NCBI GenBank assembly: GCA_913774955.1
Contig: CAJYKV010000020.1
Location: 1-64,000, forward strand
DNA from: an uncultured Acidovorax sp.
Lineage (GTDB): Bacteria > Pseudomonadota > Gammaproteobacteria > Burkholderiales > Burkholderiaceae_C
Direction of reading: 5' to 3'
DNA: 64,000 nt
The position numbers and the translations under genes are program-made. The notes under the pieces were generated by a model. The model saw only the letters and a program-made list of their open reading frames with translations, ran no database searches and was not told the origin of the DNA. Below are positions 17,929 through 26,607 of this stretch, piece by piece; position 1 is the stretch's first letter, and every line of letters begins with the position of its first letter.

Positions 17929-18978
17929 TCAGCCCGCCACGGCCCGGGCCAGCGAGCGGCCGCTGAGCCATGCGCCTTCCACCTGGCCGCCATGCAGCCA
18001 GTCGCCGCACATGCCGACCCGGTGGTCCGCATCCCACCAGTGGCCGATGGTGAGGGCCGGCGCGGTGTCGGCATAGCGCCAGCGGTGGGCGGTGGCCTGC
18101 ACGTGCGCGGGGGCCGGGCCGCCCAGCGCATGGAAGGCGGCCAGCAGGGTGGCCGCCACGCTGCCGGCCTCGTCTTCGATGTGCGCTTCGCTCCATTCCG
18201 GGCTGGCGTGCAGCAGCCAGGTTTCCGTGCCTGCCGGTGCCGTGCGGCCGGGCTTGCTGCTGTCGCGCGCGATCCAGTGCAGAGGTCCGCCGTGGACGAA
18301 GGCGCCGTCGCAGGGCAGATCCACCGGTGCCGCGCAGCGCACCATCACCGCCCAGCTGCCGCGCATGCGCGCGCCGGCCGCCACCGAGGCTCCGACAGGG
18401 GCAGCCGCCGTGAGCAGGGGCACGGCCTGCGGTGCGGGAACCGCCAGCAGCACGGTGCCGTAGCGCACGGCGTGCGGCCCGTGCTCGGCGGACGTAAGGG
18501 CCAAGCCATCGCGATGGCGCTCCAGCCGCTGCACCGTGGTCTGCCACTGCGCGAGCGCCCGATCGCCCACCTGCCGCAGGCCCTCCACCAGCCACCCGGC
18601 GGGCGACGTCATGCGCGGGGTGCCGACGAAGCACGCCTGCGGCGTGGCCGGTGCGGTCCACGCGGCGCCGTCCAGGCGGGCCAGGCGCGCGTCCCACCGG
18701 GCGGCCACGCCCGCCTCCTGCCAGCGTGCCAGCTCGGCACGGAACTCCGGAGTGCTCGCCGTGAAACAGGAAACGCCATGGTCGCACTGCCAGGGGCCGG
18801 CAGGATCTTCCGCCCGGCGGGTACTCATGCGGCCCGAAGGCCCGCGGCTTTTGTCGAATACGTGGACCGTATGGCCTGCCTGCAGCAGGGCCTGGGCGCA
18901 CGACAGGCCGGACAGGCCTGCGCCGATCACGGCGACGGGCGCATCGGCAACGGTGCGTGGTGAAGAGGGAATGGTCAT
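17929..18978 (-). CDS. FAD-dependent oxidoreductase, renalase-like
   Basis: The 349-residue protein begins with a dinucleotide-binding fold ([20 protein letters not shown]) followed by [16 protein letters not shown], characteristic of the renalase/NAD(P)-binding amine oxidase group. A C-terminal FAD motif is seen in [18 protein letters not shown]. It heads the minus-strand light-repair cluster, 55 bases before DUF2256. Its substrate is unknown; linkage to flavin photoproteins hints at flavin or cofactor redox, which is inference. Confidence 0.82.
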   Translation of the reverse strand: MTIPSSPRTVADAPVAVIGAGLSGLSCAQALLQAGHTVHVFDKSRGPSGRMSTRRAEDPAGPWQCDHGVSCFTASTPEFRAELARWQEAGVAARWDARLARLDGAAWTAPATPQACFVGTPRMTSPAGWLVEGLRQVGDRALAQWQTTVQRLERHRDGLALTSAEHGPHAVRYGTVLLAVPAPQAVPLLTAAAPVGASVAAGARMRGSWAVMVRCAAPVDLPCDGAFVHGGPLHWIARDSSKPGRTAPAGTETWLLHASPEWSEAHIEDEAGSVAATLLAAFHALGGPAPAHVQATAHRWRYADTAPALTIGHWWDADHRVGMCGDWLHGGQVEGAWLSGRSLARAVAG

Positions 18979-19059
18979 TGCAGCGATCTGTACGTGGGTC
19001 CGCGCTTCCTGGATTACCCGGCGAAGCGGACGCAGTCATCAGGACGCGACAGGCAGGTG

Positions 19060-19132
19060 CAGCGGTGCGCGCGCGAGGGTCGGCCCCTCGATGCTCCAGC
19101 AGGTCCGCGATAACGCCCTGGCGGGTACCGTC
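19060..19132 (-). pseudogene. Decayed marR fragment duplicating part of the gene at 13.5-14.0 kb
   Basis: Positions 19076-19132 match 13731-13787 inside marR almost base for base, with one inserted T (frameshift) and two substitutions. On the minus strand it still reads GTRQGVIADLL before the frame breaks. There is no start or complete domain, so it is a remnant. It lies between the renalase-like gene and the DUF2141 gene; the rest of 18979-19195 shows nothing else. Confidence 0.75.
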
Positions 19133-19195
19133 TGCTGCCACAATCGGCTGGTCGTCCCATGACGGTTCCTGTCAACACGCGAACCCCCGGTACTC

Positions 19196-19609
19196 GTGAA
19201 AAAACTACCCATTCTCCTGTTGTCGCTCTTCGGGTTCACTGCGGTTCGGGCCGCGGATGTCGGCATCACCATCGATAACCTGCCGGCCGCGCCGAGCCGG
19301 GTTTTCGTGGCCGTCTATCCCAGCGCAGACGCCATGACCAAGAACAAGCCATCGCATACGAACATCTCTGACTCGCAAGGCGAACCGACGACGGTGCTCT
19401 TCAAGGATCTGGCGCCTGGGACGTATGCCTTCGTTGCATTCGCGGACGAAAATTCCAACGGGAAGCTGGATACGAATTTCCTGGGGATACCCAGCGAGCG
19501 CTACGGGTTCTCCAACAACGTCATGGGTTTGTTCGGGCCACCGGATTTCTCCGCGGCGTCGCTGCAGCTGAAGGACGAGAAAACCCGGATCGCTATCAGG
19601 CTGCGCTGA
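19196..19609 (+). CDS. DUF2141 secreted protein
   Basis: The 137-residue product has a signal peptide (KKLPILLLSLFGFTAVRA, cleavage after AVRA) and a beta-rich body with the DUF2141 features LAPGTYAFVAFADENSNGKLD and GIPSERYGFSNN. It is likely periplasmic; the function is unknown. The start is a GTG at 19196 with no clear Shine-Dalgarno. Sampled GC is lower than its neighbours, compatible with separate acquisition. Confidence 0.82.
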   Translation: MKKLPILLLSLFGFTAVRAADVGITIDNLPAAPSRVFVAVYPSADAMTKNKPSHTNISDSQGEPTTVLFKDLAPGTYAFVAFADENSNGKLDTNFLGIPSERYGFSNNVMGLFGPPDFSAASLQLKDEKTRIAIRLR

Positions 19610-19740
19610 TTTCCCTTCGGGTTCCGGCAGGGGCCGCCGGCAATGCCCGATGCCTGCCGACTCGCAGTCCTGGCCTGTGCGATGACGCCCGGCGCGGCGT
19701 CCATTGAAGGGAGACGTGGCGCCGCCTGCCGGGTGCTCCA

Positions 19741-20343
19741 TCAGCGTGCCGATGGCGGCGCGGCCGGAAACAGATGCAGTGCCGCGTATTGCAGCAGCAT
19801 GATGGTCTTGCCATCCCGTATCGCTCCGGAGTCGACCATCGCCAGCGCTTCGGCGATGCCCAGCTCCATCACGGCGATGTCCTCGCCCTCGGATGCGATG
19901 CCGCCGCCGGCCGATTGCCGGTCCCCGGGCTGGTACTCGCCCACGAAGAAGTGCAGCCGCTCCGTCACCGACCCGGGGCTCATGAAGGCATCGAACACCT
20001 GGCGCACTTCGCGCACGCGAAAACCCGTTTCCTCTTCCACCTCCGCACGGATGCGCGCCTCGGGTTCCGCGTCGTCGAGCAGGCCCGCAGGCGTTTCGAT
20101 CAACAGATCGTCGTGCCCGTTGACGAAGGCGGGATAGCGGAACTGGCGGGTGAGGACCACGGTGCGGCGGCGCGGGTCGTAGAGGAGGATGGTCGCACCG
20201 TTGCCCCGGTCATAGGTCTCGCGCGACTGGCGCTGCCAGCTGCCGTCGCTGCGCTGGAACGAGAACGTGGTCTTCTTCAATGTGTACCAGTCGTCCGAGA
20301 GGGTGGTGACGTCTTCGATGCGGATGCGGTGGGCGATGCTCAA
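19741..20343 (-). CDS. nudK: NudK-type Nudix hydrolase (GDP-mannose pyrophosphatase-like)
   Basis: The 200-residue product carries a NudK-type Nudix box GLLDDAEPEARIRAEVEEET and the flanking family motifs FDAFMSPGSVTERLHFF and IRDGKTIMLLQYA. NudK hydrolyses sugar nucleotides such as GDP-mannose. No ATG fits: the start is taken as TTG at 20343, seven to eight bases after AGGAG, giving the normal family length. It is divergent from the amidohydrolase gene. Confidence 0.85.
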   Translation of the reverse strand: MSIAHRIRIEDVTTLSDDWYTLKKTTFSFQRSDGSWQRQSRETYDRGNGATILLYDPRRRTVVLTRQFRYPAFVNGHDDLLIETPAGLLDDAEPEARIRAEVEEETGFRVREVRQVFDAFMSPGSVTERLHFFVGEYQPGDRQSAGGGIASEGEDIAVMELGIAEALAMVDSGAIRDGKTIMLLQYAALHLFPAAPPSAR

Positions 20344-20498
20344 GGGGATGACTCCTGTTCGTGTAATGCCGTGTAGTCGGCCCCCACCCGCCGCCCGGCA
20401 GGTGTGCGGTATCGTGGCCGAGGACTTCGACGCCCGCGCAGCGGGCCGTGCGGAAGTCTGCAGAGCATACGAACTCACCATTACGGAGGGGGAATCCC

Positions 20499-22367
20499 AT
20501 GTCGGATACCGTTTCATTCGGCTGCGCCTGCTGCAGCCCACGCATGCTGCCGGCGTACCGGCACGACCACGATGCCTGGAACGACCTGCTCGCGGACGTG
20601 GCGCAGCAGGAAGGGCCCCGGGGGCCTGCGCAGGCCGTCATCTTCCATGGCGGCCACATCCATCCGGACCCGGAGCATCCCGAAGAAACCGTGGAGGCGA
20701 TCGGCATCGCGGGCGGGGAGGTGGTGGCGAGCGGCAGGCTGCACCACGTGCGCAAGGCGATGGCGAAGTTCGATCCGCTCGAACGGCCGCTCAAGGGAGA
20801 CCAGACGCTGCTGCCCGGGCTGGTCGAGCCGCACGCGCACACGCTGACGAGCGCGCTGATCGCCGACTGGGTGGATCTGTCGCCGTTCGATGGACAGTAC
20901 CTCGACACGCGGTACGACATCGATGCGATCGAGACCCGCCTGCGGGCCGCCGTGAAGGCGGCGAAGGATGCGCAGCCGCCGCAGCCATGGGTGCTGGGCT
21001 TCGGGGTCGACCCGTCGCTGATGGCGGTCTGGACGGACATCGATGCGAAATTCCTCGACCGCATCGCTCCCGACGTGAAGGTGTTCCTGCTCAATGCGTC
21101 GGGCCACATCAGCTACGTGAACACGCCCGCGCTGAAGGCCGCGAAGCTCGACCAGCAGTTTCCCGCGGGTGTGCTGACGGAGACGCAGTCCGCGATGATG
21201 CTGGGCGCCATGCCGCCCGTCACGCCGGACCGCCTGCTCGCCGGCTTGCAGAAGGTCTTCCGGCAGGCCAACGAGCGCGGCATCACTACGGTGTTCGAGG
21301 CGAGCGTCGGTCTCATGAACGGGCCGAAGGAGGTCACGCTGCTGAAGGCGCTGGCGGCCACGTCCGCGATGACGGTCCGCATGGGCGGCGCGCTGTACGG
21401 CAACAACAACGACCTGATGACCTGGGTGAATTTCTACGAGCCGGAGCTGGCGAGCGGCGGCAATGCCCTCTTCACGGTGCGCGCCATGAAGCTGATCGCC
21501 GACGGCTCGAACCAGGGACTGACCGGGTTCCAGAGCCGCCCCTACCGCTGCTGCGACGAGCATTCGGTGCCCGGCGTCGGCCCCTGGGGCCTGTTCAACT
21601 ACGACCCGGTGCGCAAGCTCGCCGACACGATGGCGATGGTGGCCGCCGCGGGCTGGCCGATCCTGACGCATGCCAACGGCGACGAGGCGATCACCAACGT
21701 GCTGGCCGCCTACCAGCTGGCGCTGAGCGAGGTGCCGGCCCTGGTCCCGCCGGGCACGCCCCGGGCATCCCTTCCCGCCACTCCCGCCTGGGCGGACAAG
21801 CGCCACCGCATCGAGCATGCCTCGCTGCTGCACGACGACGCGATCGGCCTGATGGCGCGCATGGCCGTGTCGCCGAGCTTCCTGATCGGCCACGTGGGCT
21901 ACTGGGGCCAGGCGTTCCGCACCACCATCCTCGGCAAGAAGCGGACGCAGTTGCTCGACCGCTGCGCTTCCGCCCTGGAAGCCGGGCTGCGCATCAGCCT
22001 GCACAGCGACCATTTCGTGACGCCGCTCGGGCCGCTGCGCTGCATGGAGCAGTCGATCGGGCGCGTGATGGAGGCCACCGTGAAGGCGACGGAAAAAGGC
22101 GCTCCTGCGGGCGGGAGTGGCAAGGTGCTGAATCCCGAGGAATGCCTCACGCCGCAGCAGGCGCTGCGCGCCGTGACCATCGATGCGGCCTGGCAATGCC
22201 ACCTCGACCACCAGATCGGCTCGCTGCTGCCCGGCAAGCAGGCCGACCTCGTGATCCTGGCGGACAACCCGCTGCAGTGGAGCGCGCCGCACGCCGCGGG
22301 CCTGCGCGACATCGCGGTGCTGGAGACCTGGGTGAACGGCAGCCGGGTGTTCGTGGCCGGGCAGTGA
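20499..22367 (+). CDS. Amidohydrolase-family metal-dependent hydrolase
   Basis: The 622-residue protein has the amidohydrolase metal motif as LVEPHAHT near residue 110, further metal or substrate histidines in THANGDEA and RHRIEHASLL, and an Asp-type motif in ISLHSDHFVTPLGP. The layout resembles YtcJ-like exoenzymes. The ATG at 20499 follows GGAGGGGG by about six bases. The substrate is unknown and no pathway neighbours help. There is no signal peptide. Confidence 0.85.
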   Translation: MSDTVSFGCACCSPRMLPAYRHDHDAWNDLLADVAQQEGPRGPAQAVIFHGGHIHPDPEHPEETVEAIGIAGGEVVASGRLHHVRKAMAKFDPLERPLKGDQTLLPGLVEPHAHTLTSALIADWVDLSPFDGQYLDTRYDIDAIETRLRAAVKAAKDAQPPQPWVLGFGVDPSLMAVWTDIDAKFLDRIAPDVKVFLLNASGHISYVNTPALKAAKLDQQFPAGVLTETQSAMMLGAMPPVTPDRLLAGLQKVFRQANERGITTVFEASVGLMNGPKEVTLLKALAATSAMTVRMGGALYGNNNDLMTWVNFYEPELASGGNALFTVRAMKLIADGSNQGLTGFQSRPYRCCDEHSVPGVGPWGLFNYDPVRKLADTMAMVAAAGWPILTHANGDEAITNVLAAYQLALSEVPALVPPGTPRASLPATPAWADKRHRIEHASLLHDDAIGLMARMAVSPSFLIGHVGYWGQAFRTTILGKKRTQLLDRCASALEAGLRISLHSDHFVTPLGPLRCMEQSIGRVMEATVKATEKGAPAGGSGKVLNPEECLTPQQALRAVTIDAAWQCHLDHQIGSLLPGKQADLVILADNPLQWSAPHAAGLRDIAVLETWVNGSRVFVAGQ

Positions 22368-22455
22368 GACGGGCCGCGACCGGAGCGGCGATTCGCTGAG
22401 ACATAGCGCTTTGGCGGGTGATGGTGAGGCGCCGGGGCGACACGGCGCGTGGGTT

Positions 22456-22482
22456 TGTTAATGCAACCTGATTGCGTTAACA
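22456..22482. promoter_or_regulatory. 27-base dyad upstream of the TonB receptor, possible Fur/Zur-family site
   Basis: Eleven of thirteen base pairs match across a centre at 22469. The left arm reads TGTTAATGCAACC and the right arm GATTGCGTTAACA. The inner AATGC-N9-GCGTT pattern resembles the Fur-like dyad before bfd at 40079 (AATGC-N9-GCATT). It lies 121 bases before the receptor ATG, in an otherwise featureless 235-base gap. The regulator is not identified. Confidence 0.5.
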
Positions 22483-22602
22483 TCGGCGCCACCCGCCCGG
22501 CCGCACGCCAGGGCAGGGCATCCACCTTCCCGACATCCCGGCGGGCGGCCTGCGCGCCTGCTTGCCCGCCCGCGCCTGCGCGCGCCTCGCCGACAATACG
22601 CC

Positions 22603-24819
22603 ATGCCTTTTTCTCCCGTTCCCGGTCCGCGCGCGTGGGCCTTCCTGCTGGGCACCGCGCCCGTCGCCGCGCTGGCGCAGTCTTCCGTGCCGCAGGATTC
22701 TCCGGCGGCCTCCCTGCCGCCGGTCGAGGTGCGCGAGCGCGCCGAAACCCCGCGCCTCGCACAGCCGGCCACATCCGCCTCGCGCCTGGGGCTCACCGTG
22801 CGCGAGACGCCCGCCTCGATCGACGTGGTGCCGCGCGAAGTGCTGGCCGAGCGCGGCCTGCGCACGGTGTCCGAGGCGGCGCAGGCGGCCGTGGGCGTGC
22901 TGGCCGGGGATTTCCCCGCCGAGCCGGCCGCCTTCTCGATGCGCGGTTTCGCCAACAGCCAGATCAACACCCTCTACAACGGCATCAAGATCGGACCGCC
23001 GAACATGACCTCGCGCGTCACGGGCACGGCGAATCTGGAGCGCGTCGAATTCCTGAAGGGGCCTGCCTCGCTGATGTCGGGCGAGGGAGCCGCGGGAGGC
23101 GCGGTGAACTTCGTCACGCGTGCGCCGCACCGCGGGCCCGTCGAGACCGAGGTGACGGCCGCCGCGGGCTCGTTCGGCGAGCGGCGGTTTTCCCTCGGGG
23201 CCGGCGGCACCACGGCCTGGAAGGACGTCGACTTCCGGCTGGACGCCAGCGGCTCCGACGGCGACGGCTTCGTGCACGATACCGGCCAGCGCCTCTGGCA
23301 CCTGTCGGGCGGGCTCGATTGGCACCTGCAGCCGGGGCTCAGGCTGTTCGTGGCGGCGGAGGTGCAGCGCGACCGCGGCCACCCGTACTGGGGCACGCCG
23401 CTGGTGTCGGCCGGCTCCGCGGGCATCGAGGCGGAGCCGGGCGTGGTCTCGGGCACCTACGCCTCGGGCTTCAACGGCAGCGTGCTCGGCCCCGTGGCGA
23501 TCGACCGGCGCACGCTGCGCACCAACTACAACGTGCTGGACAACCGCAACGAAGCGCGCGAGACCTGGCTGCGCACGGGGGCGGATTGGCGCATCGAACC
23601 GGCCTGGGCAGTGCGCACACAGTTCTACCGCTACACCGCCACGCGCTCGTGGCTGAACAACGAAGTGCTCGCTTTCAACACCGGCACGGGCCTGGTGGAC
23701 CGCGAACGCTTCTTCGTCGCGCAGGACCAGACCACCACCGGCAACAAGACCGAGCTGCAGTGGGACGGCCGGCTCGCGGGGCTGGAGAACCGTGCCGTCG
23801 CCGCGCTCGAATTCAGCCACACCGACCTGACGCGGCCCGGCGCCGCGAACTTCCCAGGCGACAGCGTGTCGCTCGTGGCGCCCGACCGCGGCTTCTACGG
23901 CCCGCTCGTGCAGCAGCTCCAGACCACGCGCCTGCGCAACACGGCGCTCGCACTGGAAGACCGGCTGCGCCTCACACCCGCGGTGGCGCTCGTCGCCGGG
24001 CTGCGCCACGAGTCGATCGGGCTGGACCGCACCTCCACCGATGCGGCCGGCGCGGCGCGGCGGGGCTTTCCCTACGGCAAGACCTGGCACCCGACCACCG
24101 GCCGGCTGGGCCTGACCTGGGAAGCCGCGCCGGGCACCACGTTCTACGCCCAGGCAGCGACCGGCGCCGACGTGGCGGCCAACAACATCTTCCTGCTCGG
24201 GCCCACGCAGCCGCTCGATCTGACGCTTGCGCGCAATGCCGAGGTCGGCGTCAAGCAGAGCTTCTGGCAGGAGCGCGGCGAATGGACGCTCGCGCTCTAC
24301 GACGCCGAGCGCCGCAACGTGTACGCGGGGCAGGGTGGCCAGTCGCTCGCGCGGGCGGGCGCACTGCAATCGCGCGGCGCGGAGATGTCGCTGGCGCTGC
24401 GGCCCACCGCGGCGTGGAGCGTGTGGACGCAGCTCGCTCTCAACCGCGCGCGCTACGAGGATTTCGAGCTGGCCAACGGCACCTCGTTCTCGGGCCACAC
24501 CCCGCCGAATGCACCGAAGGCGATGGGCAGCCTGGGCGCGTCCTACCGCTTCACGGCGGGCCGGCCCATGCAGGTCTCGGCCTCGTTGCGGCACGTGGGC
24601 GAGCGCTTCCACAGCGATGCGAACACCGTGCGGCTCGCGTCCTACCGCGTGCTGGATGCCTCCTGGAGCGTGGACGTGGCGCCGGGCACCCAGCTCACGC
24701 TGCGCGGCCGCAACCTGACCAACAAGGTCTATGCGGCCTGGGCGGACCCGTTCTACCCCGACCAGATCCTGCTCGGCGCACCGCGCAGCTTCGAGCTGGC
24801 GCTGCGCTGGACGCTGTGA
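22603..24819 (+). CDS. TonB-dependent outer-membrane (siderophore-type) receptor
   Basis: The 738-residue protein has a signal peptide cleaved after AALAQ. The plug domain follows (RETPASIDVVPREVLAERG, AFSMRGFANSQINTLYNGIK, NLERVEFLKGPASLMSGEGA), then a 22-strand-type barrel ending in FELALRWTL with a terminal aromatic-rich strand. No signalling extension for a FecI/FecR system is present. It is the first gene of a four-gene import operon with ABC components. The ligand is unknown; siderophore-class receptors also carry cobalamin-like or metallophore cargo. Confidence 0.92.
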   Translation: MPFSPVPGPRAWAFLLGTAPVAALAQSSVPQDSPAASLPPVEVRERAETPRLAQPATSASRLGLTVRETPASIDVVPREVLAERGLRTVSEAAQAAVGVLAGDFPAEPAAFSMRGFANSQINTLYNGIKIGPPNMTSRVTGTANLERVEFLKGPASLMSGEGAAGGAVNFVTRAPHRGPVETEVTAAAGSFGERRFSLGAGGTTAWKDVDFRLDASGSDGDGFVHDTGQRLWHLSGGLDWHLQPGLRLFVAAEVQRDRGHPYWGTPLVSAGSAGIEAEPGVVSGTYASGFNGSVLGPVAIDRRTLRTNYNVLDNRNEARETWLRTGADWRIEPAWAVRTQFYRYTATRSWLNNEVLAFNTGTGLVDRERFFVAQDQTTTGNKTELQWDGRLAGLENRAVAALEFSHTDLTRPGAANFPGDSVSLVAPDRGFYGPLVQQLQTTRLRNTALALEDRLRLTPAVALVAGLRHESIGLDRTSTDAAGAARRGFPYGKTWHPTTGRLGLTWEAAPGTTFYAQAATGADVAANNIFLLGPTQPLDLTLARNAEVGVKQSFWQERGEWTLALYDAERRNVYAGQGGQSLARAGALQSRGAEMSLALRPTAAWSVWTQLALNRARYEDFELANGTSFSGHTPPNAPKAMGSLGASYRFTAGRPMQVSASLRHVGERFHSDANTVRLASYRVLDASWSVDVAPGTQLTLRGRNLTNKVYAAWADPFYPDQILLGAPRSFELALRWTL

Positions 24820-24838
24820 GCGCCGAAGGTTGACGGAC

Positions 24839-25612
24839 GTGTCGGTGGCATTGCAGGCCCGGGGCCTCGGATGGTGCTCGCCCCGCGGCGACTGGCTGCT
24901 GCAGGGCGTGGACGTGCAGGCCGTGCGCGGCGAATGCGTGGCGTTGGTGGGCCCCAATGGCGCCGGCAAGAGCACGCTCATGAAACTGCTGGCGGGCCGC
25001 ATCGCGCCCACGGCCGGCACGGTGCGCTGGCTCGGGCAGGACGTGGCCCGCTGGCCGGCGGCGGAGCGTGCGCGCTGCGTGGCGGTGCTCGGCCAGGACG
25101 ACGCGGCGCAGGGTGGCCTGCGCGCCTGGGACTACGTGGCGCTCGGCCGCCTGCCGCACGAAGGCCGCATGGCGGCCGACGGGCATGCCCGCGCCGTCGC
25201 GGACGCGCTGCGCACCTGTGGTGTGGAGGCACTGGCCGATCGCGCGCTGTCCAGCCTCTCCGGCGGAGAACGCCAGCGCATGCACCTGGCCCGCGCGCTC
25301 GCGCAGGCGCCGGAACTGCTGCTGCTCGACGAACCCACCAACCACCTCGATCTCGCGGCGCGCGCCGACGTGCTGGCGCTGGTGCGCGGCCTGGGCATCA
25401 GCGTGGTCGCCGTGCTGCACGAACTGGCGCTGGTGCCGTCGTTCGCCGACCGGGTGTGGGTGCTGCAGTCCGGCCGCCTCGTCGCGGAGGGTTCGCCCGC
25501 CGAGGCGCTGCGCGGCGAATGCGTCTCGCAGGTGTTCGGCATGGAACTGGTGCATACGCGCCACCCCCGGCATGGCGGCCTGCTGTGGTCGTTCGAGCGG
25601 GAGGCGGCATGA
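24839..25612 (+). CDS. ABC importer ATP-binding protein (FecE/BtuD type)
   Basis: The product is about 257 residues. It has Walker A VGPNGAGKST, signature LSGGERQRMHLA, Walker B LLLLDEPTNHLDL and an H-loop in VAVLHELAL. The start is taken as GTG at 24839, nine bases after GAAGG; TTG at 24830 and GTG at 24845 are alternatives. It lies 19 bases after the receptor stop and overlaps the binding-protein gene by four bases. Confidence 0.9.
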   Translation: MSVALQARGLGWCSPRGDWLLQGVDVQAVRGECVALVGPNGAGKSTLMKLLAGRIAPTAGTVRWLGQDVARWPAAERARCVAVLGQDDAAQGGLRAWDYVALGRLPHEGRMAADGHARAVADALRTCGVEALADRALSSLSGGERQRMHLARALAQAPELLLLDEPTNHLDLAARADVLALVRGLGISVVAVLHELALVPSFADRVWVLQSGRLVAEGSPAEALRGECVSQVFGMELVHTRHPRHGGLLWSFEREAA

Positions 25613-26607
25613 CGCTGAACGGATGGCGCCGCCGGGTCTTGGCCCCGGCCCTGGCCCTGGCGTTCGTGTCCGTCGCGGAACTGGCGATGGGGCAGGGTGC
25701 GCTCGCGGCCTACGCCACCTACCCCGTGATGGTCTCCAATTGCGGCGAGCCGCTGCGCATCGACCGGCCCCCGCGGCGGCTGGTCGTGCACGACCTCAAC
25801 ATGACCGAGATGGCGCTCGCGCTCGGCCTGCGGCCTGTGCTCGTCGGCGTGACGGGCATCACCGGCTGGTACAAGCAGACCGGCGAGGCGCTGCTGCGCA
25901 CGCTGGACGGGGTGCCCGAGCTGGCGCCCAAGTACCCCACGCTGGAAACGCTGGTGGCCGCGCGGCCCGATCTGTTCTTCGCGGGCTGGTACTACGGCAT
26001 GCAGCCCGGTGGCGAGGTGACGCCCGCCACGCTCGCGCGGCACGGCATCCAGACCCTGGTACTGACCGAAAGCTGCGCGCAGAACCGCGCCGACAAGCCG
26101 CATGCCACCATGGAGCTGCTCTACGGCGACATCCTGCGCCTGGGCCAGGTGTTCGGCCGCGGCGCGCAGGCACGCCAGCTGGTGGACGGATGGCGCGCGC
26201 GCGTGGCCGCCGCGGCGCGCCCCGCGCTCGCCGGCCGGCCTGGCGTCTTCGTCTACGACTCCGGCGAGGACAAGCCCTTCACCGCCGGCCGGGCCGCCAT
26301 GCCCACCGCGCTCATCGACGCCGCGGGCGGCCGCAACGTGCTGGACGACCTGCCCATGAGCTGGGGCAACGCCGCCTGGGAGGCCGTGGCGCGGCGCAAT
26401 CCGCAGTTCATCATCCTGCTCGACTACCAGAACGGCCAGGGGCCGGACCATCTGGAGCGCGTGCTGCGGGAGCATCCCGCCATGCGCCTGACGGATGCGG
26501 TGCGCAACGGCCGCTTCATCGTGCTGCGCTATGCCGAGCTCACGCCCGGGCCGGCCAACATCGACGCCATCGAGAAGATCGCCCGGGCGCTGCGGAGCGC
26601 GCGGTGA
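25609..26607 (+). CDS. ABC importer periplasmic substrate-binding protein (FecB/BtuF type)
   Basis: This is a 332-residue protein with an N-terminal signal sequence (hydrophobic residues about 11-34, cleavage near ALAA). The two-lobed class III fold is seen in MVSNCGEPLRIDRPPRRLVV, VVHDLNMTEMALALGLRPV and the lobe-linking helix region. It should hand the ligand from the TonB receptor to the permease. ATGA overlap with the ATPase gene and GTGA overlap with the permease gene couple all three. The binding-pocket ligand cannot be read off. Confidence 0.88.
   Translation: MTLNGWRRRVLAPALALAFVSVAELAMGQGALAAYATYPVMVSNCGEPLRIDRPPRRLVVHDLNMTEMALALGLRPVLVGVTGITGWYKQTGEALLRTLDGVPELAPKYPTLETLVAARPDLFFAGWYYGMQPGGEVTPATLARHGIQTLVLTESCAQNRADKPHATMELLYGDILRLGQVFGRGAQARQLVDGWRARVAAAARPALAGRPGVFVYDSGEDKPFTAGRAAMPTALIDAAGGRNVLDDLPMSWGNAAWEAVARRNPQFIILLDYQNGQGPDHLERVLREHPAMRLTDAVRNGRFIVLRYAELTPGPANIDAIEKIARALRSAR

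Noticed and set aside
22368-22602. Cobalamin riboswitch before the TonB receptor
   Set aside because: No B12-box-like sequence was found; the only structure is the short dyad at 22456-22482.
22477-25020. Minus-strand open frame of 847 codons opposite the TonB receptor
   Set aside because: Antisense shadow; the receptor frame has signal, plug and barrel.
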